Shown: positions 1 through 8,730 of the stretch, one piece after another
Layout of the letters: each line of letters opens with the position of its first letter
How positions within the stretch are numbered: the stretch's first letter is position 1
IMG/VR virus record: IMGVR_UViG_3300024260_000002
Location: 62,001-126,000 of that record
Direction: 5' to 3' (one strand)
Origin: a virus
DNA length: 64,000 nt
Made by a program: the position numbers and the translations under genes
Notes under the pieces: model-generated
The model's database searches: none
The model's input: the letters and a program-made list of their open reading frames with translations, nothing else
Told to the model about the DNA's origin: nothing

Positions 1-484
1 CGTAATTAAGATTTCTTGATTTACCTGATATACTTTCATATTCAATATTTAATTGAGGAATATCAATATCAGTTGCAAGTTGACCAAAATCCTTTGCTAC
101 TTTATTAAAGTGACCTTTATTAAATGTACTTGTATCATTATTAGTAATATAATCTTTTTCATATGAACTAATAACCTCTGTCTCTGTCTCTGCTGTCGTA
201 GATTTTAAAGTCTGAGCTGTATTAACCCATGAACCATGAACCATTTGAATATAATAATAACCATTAATATGAGGAGCGAAGCTACTATAATCAATAGTTA
301 CTTTCTCATGCATAATTTGAATAAGTTTATCATATTTAGGATTAGTAGCATTATGTGCGGTATTAAATTTCTTACTAATTTGTTCTTTATATGTGGTGGA
401 ATCTTCTATTCCACTAATATCAGATGTTATATCCGATTGAGTTACGGGTGTTGCTGTAGTACTATTAAATTCCGTTAATGGCAT
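1..484 (-). CDS. Virion-region protein of unknown function, N-terminal part (runs off the window)
   Basis: An open minus-strand frame starts at ATG 484-482, preceded by AAAAGGAAAAATAA, and stays open to base 1, so about 161 residues are visible and the C-terminus is missing. The visible part begins MPLTEFNSTTATPVTQSD, is rich in Thr, Ser and Asn, has a Tyr cluster (NGYYYIQM) and no membrane segment or catalytic motif I recognise. It follows the gene ending at 560 and is separated from it by a strong hairpin. Its place at the end of the structural block suggests a virion protein, but that is context only. The start is well supported by the ribosome binding site. Confidence 0.75.
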   Translation of the reverse strand, partial: MPLTEFNSTTATPVTQSDITSDISGIEDSTTYKEQISKKFNTAHNATNPKYDKLIQIMHEKVTIDYSSFAPHINGYYYIQMVHGSWVNTAQTLKSTTAETETEVISSYEKDYITNNDTSTFNKGHFNKVAKDFGQLATDIDIPQLNIEYESISGKSRNLNY

Positions 485-512
485 TTATTTTTCCTTTTAA
501 ATTATTAATTTT

Positions 513-555
513 GAAGACTTTATAAATTGAAAAAATTTGAATTTATAAAGTCTTC
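513..555 (-). terminator. 16-bp stem hairpin between two late genes
   Basis: GAAGACTTTATAAATT at 513-528 pairs with its exact complement at 540-555, leaving an 11-base loop. A second short stem (CGAGTC/GACTCG, 555-569) overlaps the stop codon of the upstream gene. No clean U-tract follows on the minus strand, so it may be an RNA-processing or stability hairpin and not a classical intrinsic terminator. Confidence 0.5.
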
Positions 556-559
556 GAGT

Positions 560-1738
560 CTAAGACTCGAAGTTAGCATCTTTACAAAATGCTTGTTTTG
601 CTCGTAGTACTATTAATAATAATAGAACCTTTCTAAGTTTTAATCGACTGCTATTGCTACCAGATTTCATAATACCTTTATACATTGTATTTAAAAGAGT
701 ATCGACATATTTCTTAAGCTTAGCAATTTGAACATTATTACCCTTAGCCGAAGTTATCTTAGACACTGTCTGTAATATATGCATACCACATATTTTTGTA
801 TCATCAATTTTGATAATATTAAACATCAATTCATAAATATTTTTAAGATCATCTTCTGCATCGTCAGAGTTTAAAAACACTTCTGAATCAGTTAGGAACT
901 TATTTGAAATTGAATAAGGATCTGCTTTAAGATACCTTCTATCGCTTTCGGATATTTTTTGAGGACGATGCATTAGATTCTTTTGTAGTTTGCTAACGGT
1001 ACTTGCTACCTTAGAACTTTCAATTGAATCAACTTCTGTACCCTTAACATCAGATGTTGCTCCGATAACAGATTTATTACCATCAGCATGTGCTTGATAA
1101 TAATGTTTTTGTATTCCCATGAATACTTGTTCCATTCTTCCCCATGCTTGCATCAATATAACAACTAAACCTAAAGTAGGATGAGCTGGATCTTTTTGAA
1201 CATATGGAAAGTATTTTTCATCTAGAGTTGGTGCAAAGTATTGTGTAATTGCTACAAATGGATTGGGATATTTTTTAAAAGTATGTGACTTACGAAATAT
1301 ACTTTGAATTAAAAATTGTGCAATCTCATCTTGACAGCCATTAGGCATGAACTTATATTGTCTACCATTAAACACTTTAACATATATAAGAGCAATCGAA
1401 ATTGTTCTTAATAAATCATCATCTGCTCTTACCCCAATGTAATATACAAGGCTTAAAGTTTGATAATATAAAGAACTATACATTCTTGAATCAGGATGAA
1501 ATCCAATTTGAGTAAAACTACTAAGCATTTGTCTATCGCTTATGCCAAATATCTTTAATAATTTCTTATCAAGTGTATTAGGTGTTCTAAGTGCATTACA
1601 AAAACTAGAATGACCCATAGAGTCATTGTTTAGTTTTCGAATGATAGCAATTAGTAGATTTTTAATCTCATCATATAGTACTTTATTTTTAAGTATTTTA
1701 TCTGCAACGAACTCTATTTCTTGTGGCATTTTATGCAT
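560..1738 (-). CDS. Unknown 392-residue virion-region protein
   Basis: I do not recognise this protein. It starts at ATG 1738 with AAGGAACTCAA upstream and is mostly helical by composition. A conserved-looking central stretch (HPTLGLVVILMQAWGRMEQVFMG) is hydrophobic but interrupted by charges, so it is probably a buried helix and not a membrane span. The C-terminal third is basic (RLKLRKVLLLLIVLRAKQAF). It lies between a protein rich in protease sites (1753-2514) and the partial gene at the window start. Candidate roles are head or neck component, or an assembly factor; nothing in the sequence decides between them. Confidence 0.8.
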   Translation of the reverse strand: MHKMPQEIEFVADKILKNKVLYDEIKNLLIAIIRKLNNDSMGHSSFCNALRTPNTLDKKLLKIFGISDRQMLSSFTQIGFHPDSRMYSSLYYQTLSLVYYIGVRADDDLLRTISIALIYVKVFNGRQYKFMPNGCQDEIAQFLIQSIFRKSHTFKKYPNPFVAITQYFAPTLDEKYFPYVQKDPAHPTLGLVVILMQAWGRMEQVFMGIQKHYYQAHADGNKSVIGATSDVKGTEVDSIESSKVASTVSKLQKNLMHRPQKISESDRRYLKADPYSISNKFLTDSEVFLNSDDAEDDLKNIYELMFNIIKIDDTKICGMHILQTVSKITSAKGNNVQIAKLKKYVDTLLNTMYKGIMKSGSNSSRLKLRKVLLLLIVLRAKQAFCKDANFES

Positions 1739-1752
1739 TTGAGTTCCTTAAA

Positions 1753-2514
1753 TTATCTTAGAGCTTTGGAGATTCCTGCGAAATTTTTAACACCTGAATC
1801 CGTAAGACCAGTTGATTCTTCGAATAACTTCGGAGCAAGCATAGCTACCATATTAGTAACAGATTCAGTGATTGTATCATCAAGTGCTTTAGCATTCTTA
1901 GTAAATACATCAAAATATTCAGCATCTTGAACAGCAATAAAACTAGCAGTTCTTTCTTCTAGTATTTTTGGTAAAGCGATTCTACGCATGTTAGTGAATA
2001 AAGTGTTTTCAAATAATGCATATTTTAAAAATAATTCATTATTAATTTCTGAACTAAGACCTGATTGAATACTAGCTTCTGTAAGGATTCTAGCTTCTGA
2101 TTTATAATCAGCCAATAGTGTACCTTCAAATAATGGAAGAGCGAAATCTTTATTAACAGAATTTGTAAAGTTCTTAGAGTAAATTTCCATTACTGTACTT
2201 TCTGTTAATTCTTGAGTATCAACTGCTTGACTAATTGTACGAGGCTTCATATTAACTTCGATAAAAATATCTTGTGTTGCTTCTAAAAGAACAGATAATT
2301 GTTCGAAGTAAGTGTCTTTTTCAGACTCTTCCAATACAGAAGTTAATCCCATAAAGAATCTACCGTCGTTTCCTAATTTAGCTTCTAGAGCTGGTTCGTT
2401 ATAAGTATCAGCACCAATAGTAGGTTGTTGAATACTAGCGGACTCTTCTAAAAGTTTCTTTGCGTTTGCACCAGCAGATGCTGCAGCAAACATAAATTGA
2501 TTGTTATTATACAT
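1753..2514 (-). CDS. Probable head/core protein with many prohead-protease-like sites
   Basis: A 253-residue protein starting MYNNNQFMFAAASAGANAKK, ATG preceded by AGGAAATAAA. It contains a series of L-x-E type motifs: LLEESA near residue 21, VLEES near 61, LLEA near 77, then LFEG, LTEA, ILEE and LFEES. T4-type prohead proteases cut after Glu in (I/L)xE contexts, and scaffolds and capsid proteins of that family carry such sites. The same LLEES string appears in the capsid protein and protease of this window. I infer a scaffold, core or internal head protein. No fold is recognised; a non-cleaved virion protein is the alternative. Confidence 0.8.
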   Translation of the reverse strand: MYNNNQFMFAAASAGANAKKLLEESASIQQPTIGADTYNEPALEAKLGNDGRFFMGLTSVLEESEKDTYFEQLSVLLEATQDIFIEVNMKPRTISQAVDTQELTESTVMEIYSKNFTNSVNKDFALPLFEGTLLADYKSEARILTEASIQSGLSSEINNELFLKYALFENTLFTNMRRIALPKILEERTASFIAVQDAEYFDVFTKNAKALDDTITESVTNMVAMLAPKLFEESTGLTDSGVKNFAGISKALR

Positions 2515-2529
2515 TTTATTTCCTATATT

Positions 2530-5385
2530 TTATTTATTTGGGACACAACGAGTGCCTTCTAAGTGATAACCTTGGTTACATTTGATATTACCATGCTGAT
2601 CTGTACGTCCGCCTGGGAATGTTAAGTTCGGCTTATGTTGATTACCTTTACCTTTACCTTTACCTTTACCTTTACCTTTACTATGGTAATTGTCTTTATT
2701 GTAAGTTCTTGATGCTGCTTCAAGTTTTCTACTAGGCGCATCATATTCTTTTTCAACTTCATAATCACTAGTATTAAAACTATTAGATACCTTAGTATCT
2801 TGATTCTTCTTATTGATATCATCAAATTGTTGGTTATAAGATTTTGTTTTTGCTTTATGCTTTTCAATTAATTCACGATGATTAGTTCTTGCTAGTGCAT
2901 GTTTAGCAGGTTCTTTATGCTTATCATGAACATCCATCTGCTTTTGAGCTTTAGCAATTTCAGCAACTATTTTATCTAAATCATCTGAACCACCAGCACC
3001 ATATTGATTATTAAGTGCTTCCATTCTTTGTTCTTTACTAACTTTAAACATTTGATCAGATTTCATTAATAACTTATTAGCAGAAAGTTGACATAAGCCT
3101 TTCATTTCTGTAAATGATATTTTACTAAAGATGCTACTACCAGTAAGAGATAAATAATCAGGTTGTGCTAATATAACATCAGATTTACCAATTATAAATA
3201 CAGGATTCTCACTTAGTCCTAATCTCTTTAAAATATATTTCATGATATTTAAATCATTACCTAAAACAGAAGGTGGATAAGCCAATAATCCAGCTAAGTA
3301 TTTTTGAGTATCAACATAATTTAACATTTCATAAAGAGCTGTTAATGTATCTTGATTAAATATATATGTTTTGAAGTTATTTGGTTTCATAACAGTTTTT
3401 CTAATAACAACGTTCTTTTCAGTTCGCATGTTTGCATACTGCTGAGCTTGAATCATAGAGTTATCACCGTATTCTCTACCTATACGCTTAAACATTAAGT
3501 ATACTTGAGTTTTGATGATATTTTCAATATATGTTTCAATATTCTCTTTGTTATTATCTAACCATTGAGCAGCTTGTTGTTCTTTATCATTTTTATGTCT
3601 ATTCATCATATCAACAGGTACAGAATTATTAATCATAATTGCTTGTTCCATTACAGAACTATGCATTGATTCATATATTGCAAATTTTAATTGATCAACA
3701 TTCCAAACAATACCTTTATCTTGTAACGAACCAAGCATTTTAAATAAGCTGTCTTCACTAAAGTCTTTTCTATCACCTATAGTATCAAATATAATTTGTA
3801 AACTTTTCTTTTCATAAAGAGATACTTCTATACCATGTAGGATAGCAGTGAGTTCGCTTTGAATACCGGCAATATTATAAACTAGTGTAGATTTTCTATT
3901 TTGAGCAGCTGCTGCTGCTATTTCAGCTTCTCTGCTTTCTTGATTGATAAAAATTCTATCTGTTTTAGCATCTTTCAATATTTGATGTTGAGTATTTCTA
4001 CGAGCAGTAAGTGCTTGTATTTTCATACTCGCTTCACTGTCTGTTATAGAAGCATCATTCATTAAATTATCGATTTGATTATCCAATGTATGAATTTCTA
4101 ATGTAGCTTGTTCTATATCTTCAGCATTTGATTGACTAATACCTTTAGTATCAGATTTCGTATTATTAAACATTCCAGTCTGATGAGAAAATTTATCAAA
4201 TGCTAGATTTAACTTATTAACCATATTTAAAAGAAATGCTTCAAAATAATTATTACGTAAACTGTTAATCATTTTATCATAATTAACACTAACATCAATA
4301 TCTTCACCATCTTTATTTTTAAGACGAACTGTATTGTCTTTAATATTATCATCTATATCAACTAGGATACCATCTGTACCTTTATTACCAGCAGTATTAA
4401 AATGTATTAAAGAATCAACCATACTAAGGATCTTATTATAGTCTTGTGTCTTTTGTGCTAAGTATTGACGTTCAATACTAGAACTAACATTTACTTCATT
4501 TGGTAATCCTAAATGACTATGAGAGTTGCCACTGTTTGTAACTCTAGTTCTAATGTTACTTGAAGTGCCTCTAGTATCATCAAAGAAGTCTGCAATATCT
4601 AAATGATTAATTTCATTTAGTAAAAAGTTTACATCTTTTATTTGACCAGATTTTCTATCACCACCAAATAACTTATAGAATCTATTTCCAATAGAATCTT
4701 TAAGAGCAGAATTTTGACGAGTCATACTAATTAAACCTTTATATGACTTATCTCCTGATGATTTTTTATATCCTGCTATCTTGATAAGTTTTACCATAGC
4801 AGAAATTGGATCAGTATTGTTGTTTTTAGAAAATTCAATAAATTTAGCAACATCACTTCTTATTCTATAAGAATCATCTGCTATACCAACCTCAGATAAA
4901 GGAGTTGTTGGATATAACATATCTTTTAAGAATAGAAAAGTTAATGAAAGTGCATCATCATATTTAATTTCTTGTAGTATTTCTTTTTGAATTAAATCAT
5001 TAGTTAAAAGTAAAAAATCATAATCATGTGAGCCATTTTTATTTGGATGTTCTATATAAATAGGATAGTTTACTTTATCTTTATAAAAGACATTACCTTC
5101 AATAATTTTATTAAAATTCTGAAGAGATTTAAATGCTCTTTTCATTGTATTTCTTTTATTTCCTACATCAGTATTAGCGGTGGTAGGGGTACTAACAGGG
5201 TTGTTAAAATACTTAGCAATAACATCAGGTGTAATGTATTGTTGAATATCGTTTGAAGTTTTTTGCATTTGAGTATTCATAGTAATAAGATCCGCATAAG
5301 ATTTAATACTATAATTATCAATACATTGTTTTACATAATCTTCTACTTCCACTACGGGAAATGAACCAAAACGTATTTTCTTCAT
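2530..5385 (-). CDS. Large virion protein with lysine-glycine repeat and Cys-containing C-terminal tail
   Basis: A 951-residue protein with a clear start (AAAAGGAATAAAATG). The N-terminal two thirds are mixed helical. Residues from about 410 to 500 are coiled-coil-like (LEIHTLDNQIDNLMNDASIT), with an EIAAAAAQNR stretch. The last 150 residues are low-complexity and basic, with six KG dipeptides coded by a hexanucleotide tandem repeat, and end in CNQGYHLEGTRCVPNK. This tail looks flexible and surface-exposed or nucleic-acid-binding. I see no lysozyme, portal or tape-measure signature, and the protein lacks the long uninterrupted helix expected of a tape measure. Product length and position point to a structural protein. 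Confidence 0.82.
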   Translation of the reverse strand: MKKIRFGSFPVVEVEDYVKQCIDNYSIKSYADLITMNTQMQKTSNDIQQYITPDVIAKYFNNPVSTPTTANTDVGNKRNTMKRAFKSLQNFNKIIEGNVFYKDKVNYPIYIEHPNKNGSHDYDFLLLTNDLIQKEILQEIKYDDALSLTFLFLKDMLYPTTPLSEVGIADDSYRIRSDVAKFIEFSKNNNTDPISAMVKLIKIAGYKKSSGDKSYKGLISMTRQNSALKDSIGNRFYKLFGGDRKSGQIKDVNFLLNEINHLDIADFFDDTRGTSSNIRTRVTNSGNSHSHLGLPNEVNVSSSIERQYLAQKTQDYNKILSMVDSLIHFNTAGNKGTDGILVDIDDNIKDNTVRLKNKDGEDIDVSVNYDKMINSLRNNYFEAFLLNMVNKLNLAFDKFSHQTGMFNNTKSDTKGISQSNAEDIEQATLEIHTLDNQIDNLMNDASITDSEASMKIQALTARRNTQHQILKDAKTDRIFINQESREAEIAAAAAQNRKSTLVYNIAGIQSELTAILHGIEVSLYEKKSLQIIFDTIGDRKDFSEDSLFKMLGSLQDKGIVWNVDQLKFAIYESMHSSVMEQAIMINNSVPVDMMNRHKNDKEQQAAQWLDNNKENIETYIENIIKTQVYLMFKRIGREYGDNSMIQAQQYANMRTEKNVVIRKTVMKPNNFKTYIFNQDTLTALYEMLNYVDTQKYLAGLLAYPPSVLGNDLNIMKYILKRLGLSENPVFIIGKSDVILAQPDYLSLTGSSIFSKISFTEMKGLCQLSANKLLMKSDQMFKVSKEQRMEALNNQYGAGGSDDLDKIVAEIAKAQKQMDVHDKHKEPAKHALARTNHRELIEKHKAKTKSYNQQFDDINKKNQDTKVSNSFNTSDYEVEKEYDAPSRKLEAASRTYNKDNYHSKGKGKGKGKGKGNQHKPNLTFPGGRTDQHGNIKCNQGYHLEGTRCVPNK
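2644..2679. repeat. Hexanucleotide tandem repeat ACCTTT x6 (codes for KG x6)
   Basis: Six uninterrupted copies of ACCTTT lie inside the 951-residue gene and translate on the minus strand as alternating Lys-Gly. Changes in copy number would keep the frame, so length variation between relatives is expected. Confidence 0.95.
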
Positions 5386-5400
5386 TTTATTCCTTTTATT

Positions 5401-6075
5401 TTATTTTCCATCACATATACTATTAAATTCACAATGTTTGCAAAAATGATGATTAGCACCAAGTATATTAAATGTTGTTGTTGGGAGAATTATTCTCTCT
5501 GTATGTTCTAAAGATTTTGTAAATTGTATTGTATTTAAATTATGATCAATTCTACCAAGTACGCTATCTATAATATAATTATATTCATAGGGTGCTATAA
5601 CAAAATCATCTTTAAAATATAGCTTATCTGATATATTTATTTGTTCTATATTCAATGCTGATTGGAAGTCAATTTTGAAATCAAATAACATAGCATCGTA
5701 ATTTCGAGACATATATTCATTATACTTATTAAATTTATTTATTTTAGATTCTCTTTGAATCAATTCAAGTTCAGAACTAAATTTCTTTTGGATATTATAA
5801 TCATTCGGAAGTTCTTTAAATTGTTCATTAAACATAATATATAAATTACAACCTGAGTAAATATCGATCAAGTTATATGTTTTATCAGATACTGGGTTTT
5901 TTTCTGGCGATATAAATGTTATATCGCCAGAATCTAAAGAGTTAACAATTGTAGGCTGAAAAGGTTTTTCTGTTGGATTAACATCCTTAGTTATAACCTT
6001 ATCAACTACCCTTGTTTTTGCTTTATTGATAAGTTTATCAGGTCGCTTCGGAGCAACCATACCCATCAAATCCAT
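5401..6075 (-). CDS. Unknown protein with C-terminal CxxCxxxxxC motif
   Basis: A 224-residue protein, ATG preceded by AAGGATAAGAT. The first 45 residues are basic (KRPDKLINKAKTRVVDKV); the middle is acidic and aromatic. It ends HHFCKHCEFNSICDGK, a cysteine arrangement reminiscent of the iron-sulfur or zinc-binding C-termini of Cas4/RecB-like nucleases and of rSAM SPASM tails. The rest of a PD-(D/E)XK core is not evident, so a nuclease call is not justified. It sits between the 951-residue virion gene and a small basic protein in a run of head-region genes. Confidence 0.75.
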   Translation of the reverse strand: MDLMGMVAPKRPDKLINKAKTRVVDKVITKDVNPTEKPFQPTIVNSLDSGDITFISPEKNPVSDKTYNLIDIYSGCNLYIMFNEQFKELPNDYNIQKKFSSELELIQRESKINKFNKYNEYMSRNYDAMLFDFKIDFQSALNIEQINISDKLYFKDDFVIAPYEYNYIIDSVLGRIDHNLNTIQFTKSLEHTERIILPTTTFNILGANHHFCKHCEFNSICDGK

Positions 6076-6084
6076 ATCTTATCC

Positions 6085-6366
6085 TTATTTATCGTTCTTA
6101 GGTTTATTATCAGGCTCATTTTTAGGAGCTTTGATTGGTTTGGGAACACTAGGTGCTTTACTTTGATTCTTAGTCCATTCTACTTTAGCACGAGGACCAT
6201 ACTTTCTAGCAATTGCTACTTTAGCAGCAACAAATAATTTTTTAAAACGTGCAGCTTTCTTTTGTTGAATATCACCAGCATCTTTTGCCATTTTCATAGC
6301 TATAACTGCAATAGCAGCATTCTTTTTAGATTCACGAGTTCTACGAACCATTGAAGTTTGTGTCAT
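6085..6366 (-). CDS. Small basic protein, possibly head core or DNA-associated
   Basis: 93 residues, very basic, with an Ala/Lys-rich helix (KKNAAIAVIAMKMAKDAG) and a Pro/Lys-rich tail (KAPSVPKPIKAPKNEPDNKP). The start has AAAAGGAAAAATA upstream and overlaps the previous stop codon by one base (TAATG), so translation is probably coupled. Composition suits a DNA-binding internal head protein or small core protein, but no family is recognised. Confidence 0.75.
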   Translation of the reverse strand: MTQTSMVRRTRESKKNAAIAVIAMKMAKDAGDIQQKKAARFKKLFVAAKVAIARKYGPRAKVEWTKNQSKAPSVPKPIKAPKNEPDNKPKNDK

Positions 6367-6584
6367 TATTTTTCCTTTTCTTTATCTTTGTTTATTTTAG
6401 ATTTAATATGTGTATGTTTTAAAAATTCTTTAATAACACCATATAAATAATCATCATAAAAATCAATTATATTTGTTTCTTTAAACTTACATTCAAACTC
6501 TAAATCTAATGATGCAATGTGATGCTTAACTATACTATAGTCGCTCTCATTTGAGACTACTATGCTTTTTACTATCTTTTTCAT
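6366..6584 (-). CDS. Small unknown protein (72 aa)
   Basis: 72 residues with a compact N-terminal part (MKKIVKSIVVSNESDYSIVK) and a lysine/glutamate tail. It sits in the operon-like run between two virion genes, 5 bases after the previous stop and overlapping the next start by one base. The ribosome binding site is weak, so expression may rely on read-through from the upstream gene. No family is recognised. Confidence 0.65.
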   Translation of the reverse strand: MKKIVKSIVVSNESDYSIVKHHIASLDLEFECKFKETNIIDFYDDYLYGVIKEFLKHTHIKSKINKDKEKEK

Positions 6585-6589
6585 ATTTT

Positions 6590-7966
6590 TTACTTGTCAG
6601 AGAAACCCATTAGCTTACGCTTCAGGTTCTTTTCTTCAGGTTTATTATATTTATAATCTTTTCTATCAAATTCATTTCTATTTTCATGAACTGTTTCAAT
6701 ACGTTTTGAATTTTTAGATAAGTAATCTTCTATTTCACCATCAACAGTGCTTAGTTTTTGTGATAAATAAATTGATGCTTCTCTATCAATATCAAATGTA
6801 CCTTTCTTTAAATCACGAACCATATCATCTAAGAACATACGGTACTTAGTTAAAGTAATTATATTCTCTTTGTTTAACTGATCAGACTCATCTGATACAT
6901 GTAAGAAACTTAATAGTTGTTCTGGATTATTGTGAAAACCTTTTTGCATTACACGAATGATTTTTCTGTAATCTTTTGATTGACTAATATTAGCAATCAT
7001 TAAGAATTTGTACATATCAACAAGTTTCTCAGCTAGACACTTACGGTATCTAAGTAATGTATTAAACTCTTCATCTTTCTTATTTGTAGCTTTTTTGAAT
7101 AAGCTTTCAATAAATACGGTAAATACAGAATTGTATTGTGCTTTATAAAAACCTCTAATGAATCCAGCAAAGCCGCTTGGTAGTTCAACATCATCCATAA
7201 CACCATTCTTCTCAACACATGAAGCAACTATAGTATTGATGCCATCAATTGGTGCTTTCTTATTTTGAGTTCTACTTAAAGAATTAAATAATTTACGAAC
7301 TTCAGGATTAACATCAATATTATCATAATTAAGAATATTGTTATTACTAGCACCTAATGAAGTACCTTTCATTGCTAAAAGACTTTTGGTACCGAATAAA
7401 GCTTTACCTAATCCACCTAGAAGTCTTTCAGAAGCATCATCAGCAGCTCTAGCATATCTTGCAGGCATTAATAAACTGATACCCATAACAGTTAATGCAC
7501 CAAATGCAACTAAAGGAACGGATGGTATAGCCCCTGTAGCTGCAAATATACCACTAGCAGCAGCCATACCTAATCCAATACCTTCTTCAAATTGCTCTAA
7601 TTCATGATTCGAAGAACCCTTATACTTAACATTAAATTGCTCAACAGTAGCTTCTAATATAATTTCTTGTGAGAAACTTAAATCACTTGTTGAATTTTCG
7701 CGAATTAATGAATCATATGTATTTGTGTATAATTCGCTAAGAACTTCATTCTCAATAAAAGCTTTTATTGTCTCATTCTTTTGATACGTTGAATTTTCCA
7801 TAAAGAATTGTTTAGAGTATTTACTTTCCATAAATCTTTCATAATTTACTTCTGCATGTTCTGCTATACTAACATCTGAGAAAATAGTATCTGTAGACTC
7901 TTCTATCTTTGTAGATAATTTTCCATAAAGATCAAAAAATAGTTCTTGACTGTGTGATAATTTCAT
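6590..7966 (-). CDS. Probable internal or membrane-interacting virion protein
   Basis: 458 residues, start with AGAAGGTT upstream. Residues around 130-175 form a long Gly/Ala-rich hydrophobic stretch (GLGMAAASGIFAATGAIPSV then LVAFGALTVMGISLLMP), compatible with one or two membrane-crossing helices. The N-terminal part carries several Glu-terminated motifs (KIEES, FMES, IILEA) that could be prohead protease sites. The C-terminal third is charged and helical. A virion protein with a glycine-rich hydrophobic hairpin could be packaged in the head and ejected, but this is inference. It follows the coiled-coil gene at 7968-8558. Confidence 0.78.
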   Translation of the reverse strand: MKLSHSQELFFDLYGKLSTKIEESTDTIFSDVSIAEHAEVNYERFMESKYSKQFFMENSTYQKNETIKAFIENEVLSELYTNTYDSLIRENSTSDLSFSQEIILEATVEQFNVKYKGSSNHELEQFEEGIGLGMAAASGIFAATGAIPSVPLVAFGALTVMGISLLMPARYARAADDASERLLGGLGKALFGTKSLLAMKGTSLGASNNNILNYDNIDVNPEVRKLFNSLSRTQNKKAPIDGINTIVASCVEKNGVMDDVELPSGFAGFIRGFYKAQYNSVFTVFIESLFKKATNKKDEEFNTLLRYRKCLAEKLVDMYKFLMIANISQSKDYRKIIRVMQKGFHNNPEQLLSFLHVSDESDQLNKENIITLTKYRMFLDDMVRDLKKGTFDIDREASIYLSQKLSTVDGEIEDYLSKNSKRIETVHENRNEFDRKDYKYNKPEEKNLKRKLMGFSDK

Positions 7967-7967
7967 A

Positions 7968-8558
7968 TTAATAACCTTCTAATTTTAATTGGTCTTTTAC
8001 TGAATTAAGTAGTGCATCATTTGATGGTGTGCCTAGTTCATGTGGAGAACCTTGATTTTCTGAGTTTTGCATCATCTTATGCATCTCGTTCATAATTTTC
8101 TCATACCCTTCTTCATTTTTACTTTCTTCTTTCTTAGAAGAGTTCAATTTGACGAATGCGTTAATTTTGTGATTTTCTATATCAATTGACATCTTGATAT
8201 ATTTTTGAATCATATCTTCATACTTAATAAGCATCTCTTGTACTTGAGCTAGAGTTTCAAATTGAGTAAGAATATAACTAGAGTTAATACCAGCTAATTT
8301 ATAATTCTTTTCTTCTGTATATCTTTCAACTAATCTATTACTTCGATCAATCATATCATCTATGATCTTTTCTTTTGATTTTAAAGAAGTAATTTTTATC
8401 TCAGCCTCTTCAATTTTATTATTTATATAGTTTAGTTGCTTGTTTAAATTACTTCCATAATTTTGTAAAGAGAATGTATCAATTTCATTTTCTTTTGACA
8501 ATGTATCATGAGTTACTTTAATATTTGTACTACGAGTTTTGTAGTCTTTCTTTTCCAT
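7968..8558 (-). CDS. Coiled-coil protein of the tail/head region
   Basis: 196 residues, GGAGAT ribosome binding site. Residues 35-75 and 80-125 show long heptad-like helices (LNKQLNYINNKIEEAEIKIT; EKIIDDMIDRSNRLVERYTE). The last 60 residues are Met/Glu-rich and polar. It follows the tail tube gene after a terminator-like hairpin and has its own candidate promoters upstream (8590-8598 and 8623-8630). An assembly chaperone or scaffold-like role is possible; no family assigned. Confidence 0.75.
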   Translation of the reverse strand: MEKKDYKTRSTNIKVTHDTLSKENEIDTFSLQNYGSNLNKQLNYINNKIEEAEIKITSLKSKEKIIDDMIDRSNRLVERYTEEKNYKLAGINSSYILTQFETLAQVQEMLIKYEDMIQKYIKMSIDIENHKINAFVKLNSSKKEESKNEEGYEKIMNEMHKMMQNSENQGSPHELGTPSNDALLNSVKDQLKLEGY

Positions 8559-8589
8559 TTTAAATCTCCTAACGGTTCATCTATTTTAT

Positions 8590-8598
8590 TATTTGTTA
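8590..8598 (-). promoter_or_regulatory. TAACAAATA motif (candidate late promoter)
   Basis: Minus-strand TAACAAATAATAAAATAG, 32 bases before the ATG of the coiled-coil gene at 8558. It is one of seven intergenic copies in the window. Confidence 0.5.
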
Positions 8599-8617
8599 CA
8601 TCAATCGATATTTCAAT

Positions 8618-8682
8618 AGAGTATTTCTATAGTAACTTTTCTATCATAAAAGATCATAAAATAATTACAATAGAAATACTCT
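8618..8682. repeat. 13-bp inverted repeat containing two ATAGAAAT motifs
   Basis: AGAGTATTTCTAT at 8618-8630 is exactly repeated in inverse orientation at 8670-8682, with a 39-base AT-rich spacer. Each arm holds the ATAGAAAT motif, one on each strand. The minus-strand arm faces the gene starting at 8558. Confidence 0.7.
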
Positions 8683-8701
8683 CTGGTATAAACCACAAGA
8701 A

Positions 8702-8729
8702 ATTTACTAAGACCAAGGTCTTAGTAAAT
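8702..8729 (-). terminator. Hairpin terminator after the tail tube gene
   Basis: A 12-bp perfect stem (ATTTACTAAGAC/GTCTTAGTAAAT) with loop CAAG lies directly after the stop of the tube gene at 8731. On the minus strand it is followed by TTTCTTGT. This is the most terminator-like hairpin in the window and fits high-level tube expression ending here. Confidence 0.65.
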
Positions 8730-8730
8730 A

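Noticed and set aside
236-478. Plus-strand 80-codon frame at the window start
   Set aside because: It lies antisense to the open minus-strand frame 1-484, which has a proper ribosome binding site; all other genes are on the minus strand.
2622-2867. Frame with repeated KVKVK in the 951-residue gene
   Set aside because: A shadow of the ACCTTT repeat in another reading frame of the same strand; no ribosome binding site.
2530-5385. Portal or tape-measure protein
   Set aside because: Length alone is suggestive, but there is no long continuous helix or portal-like pattern, and it is far from the tail tube in organisation.
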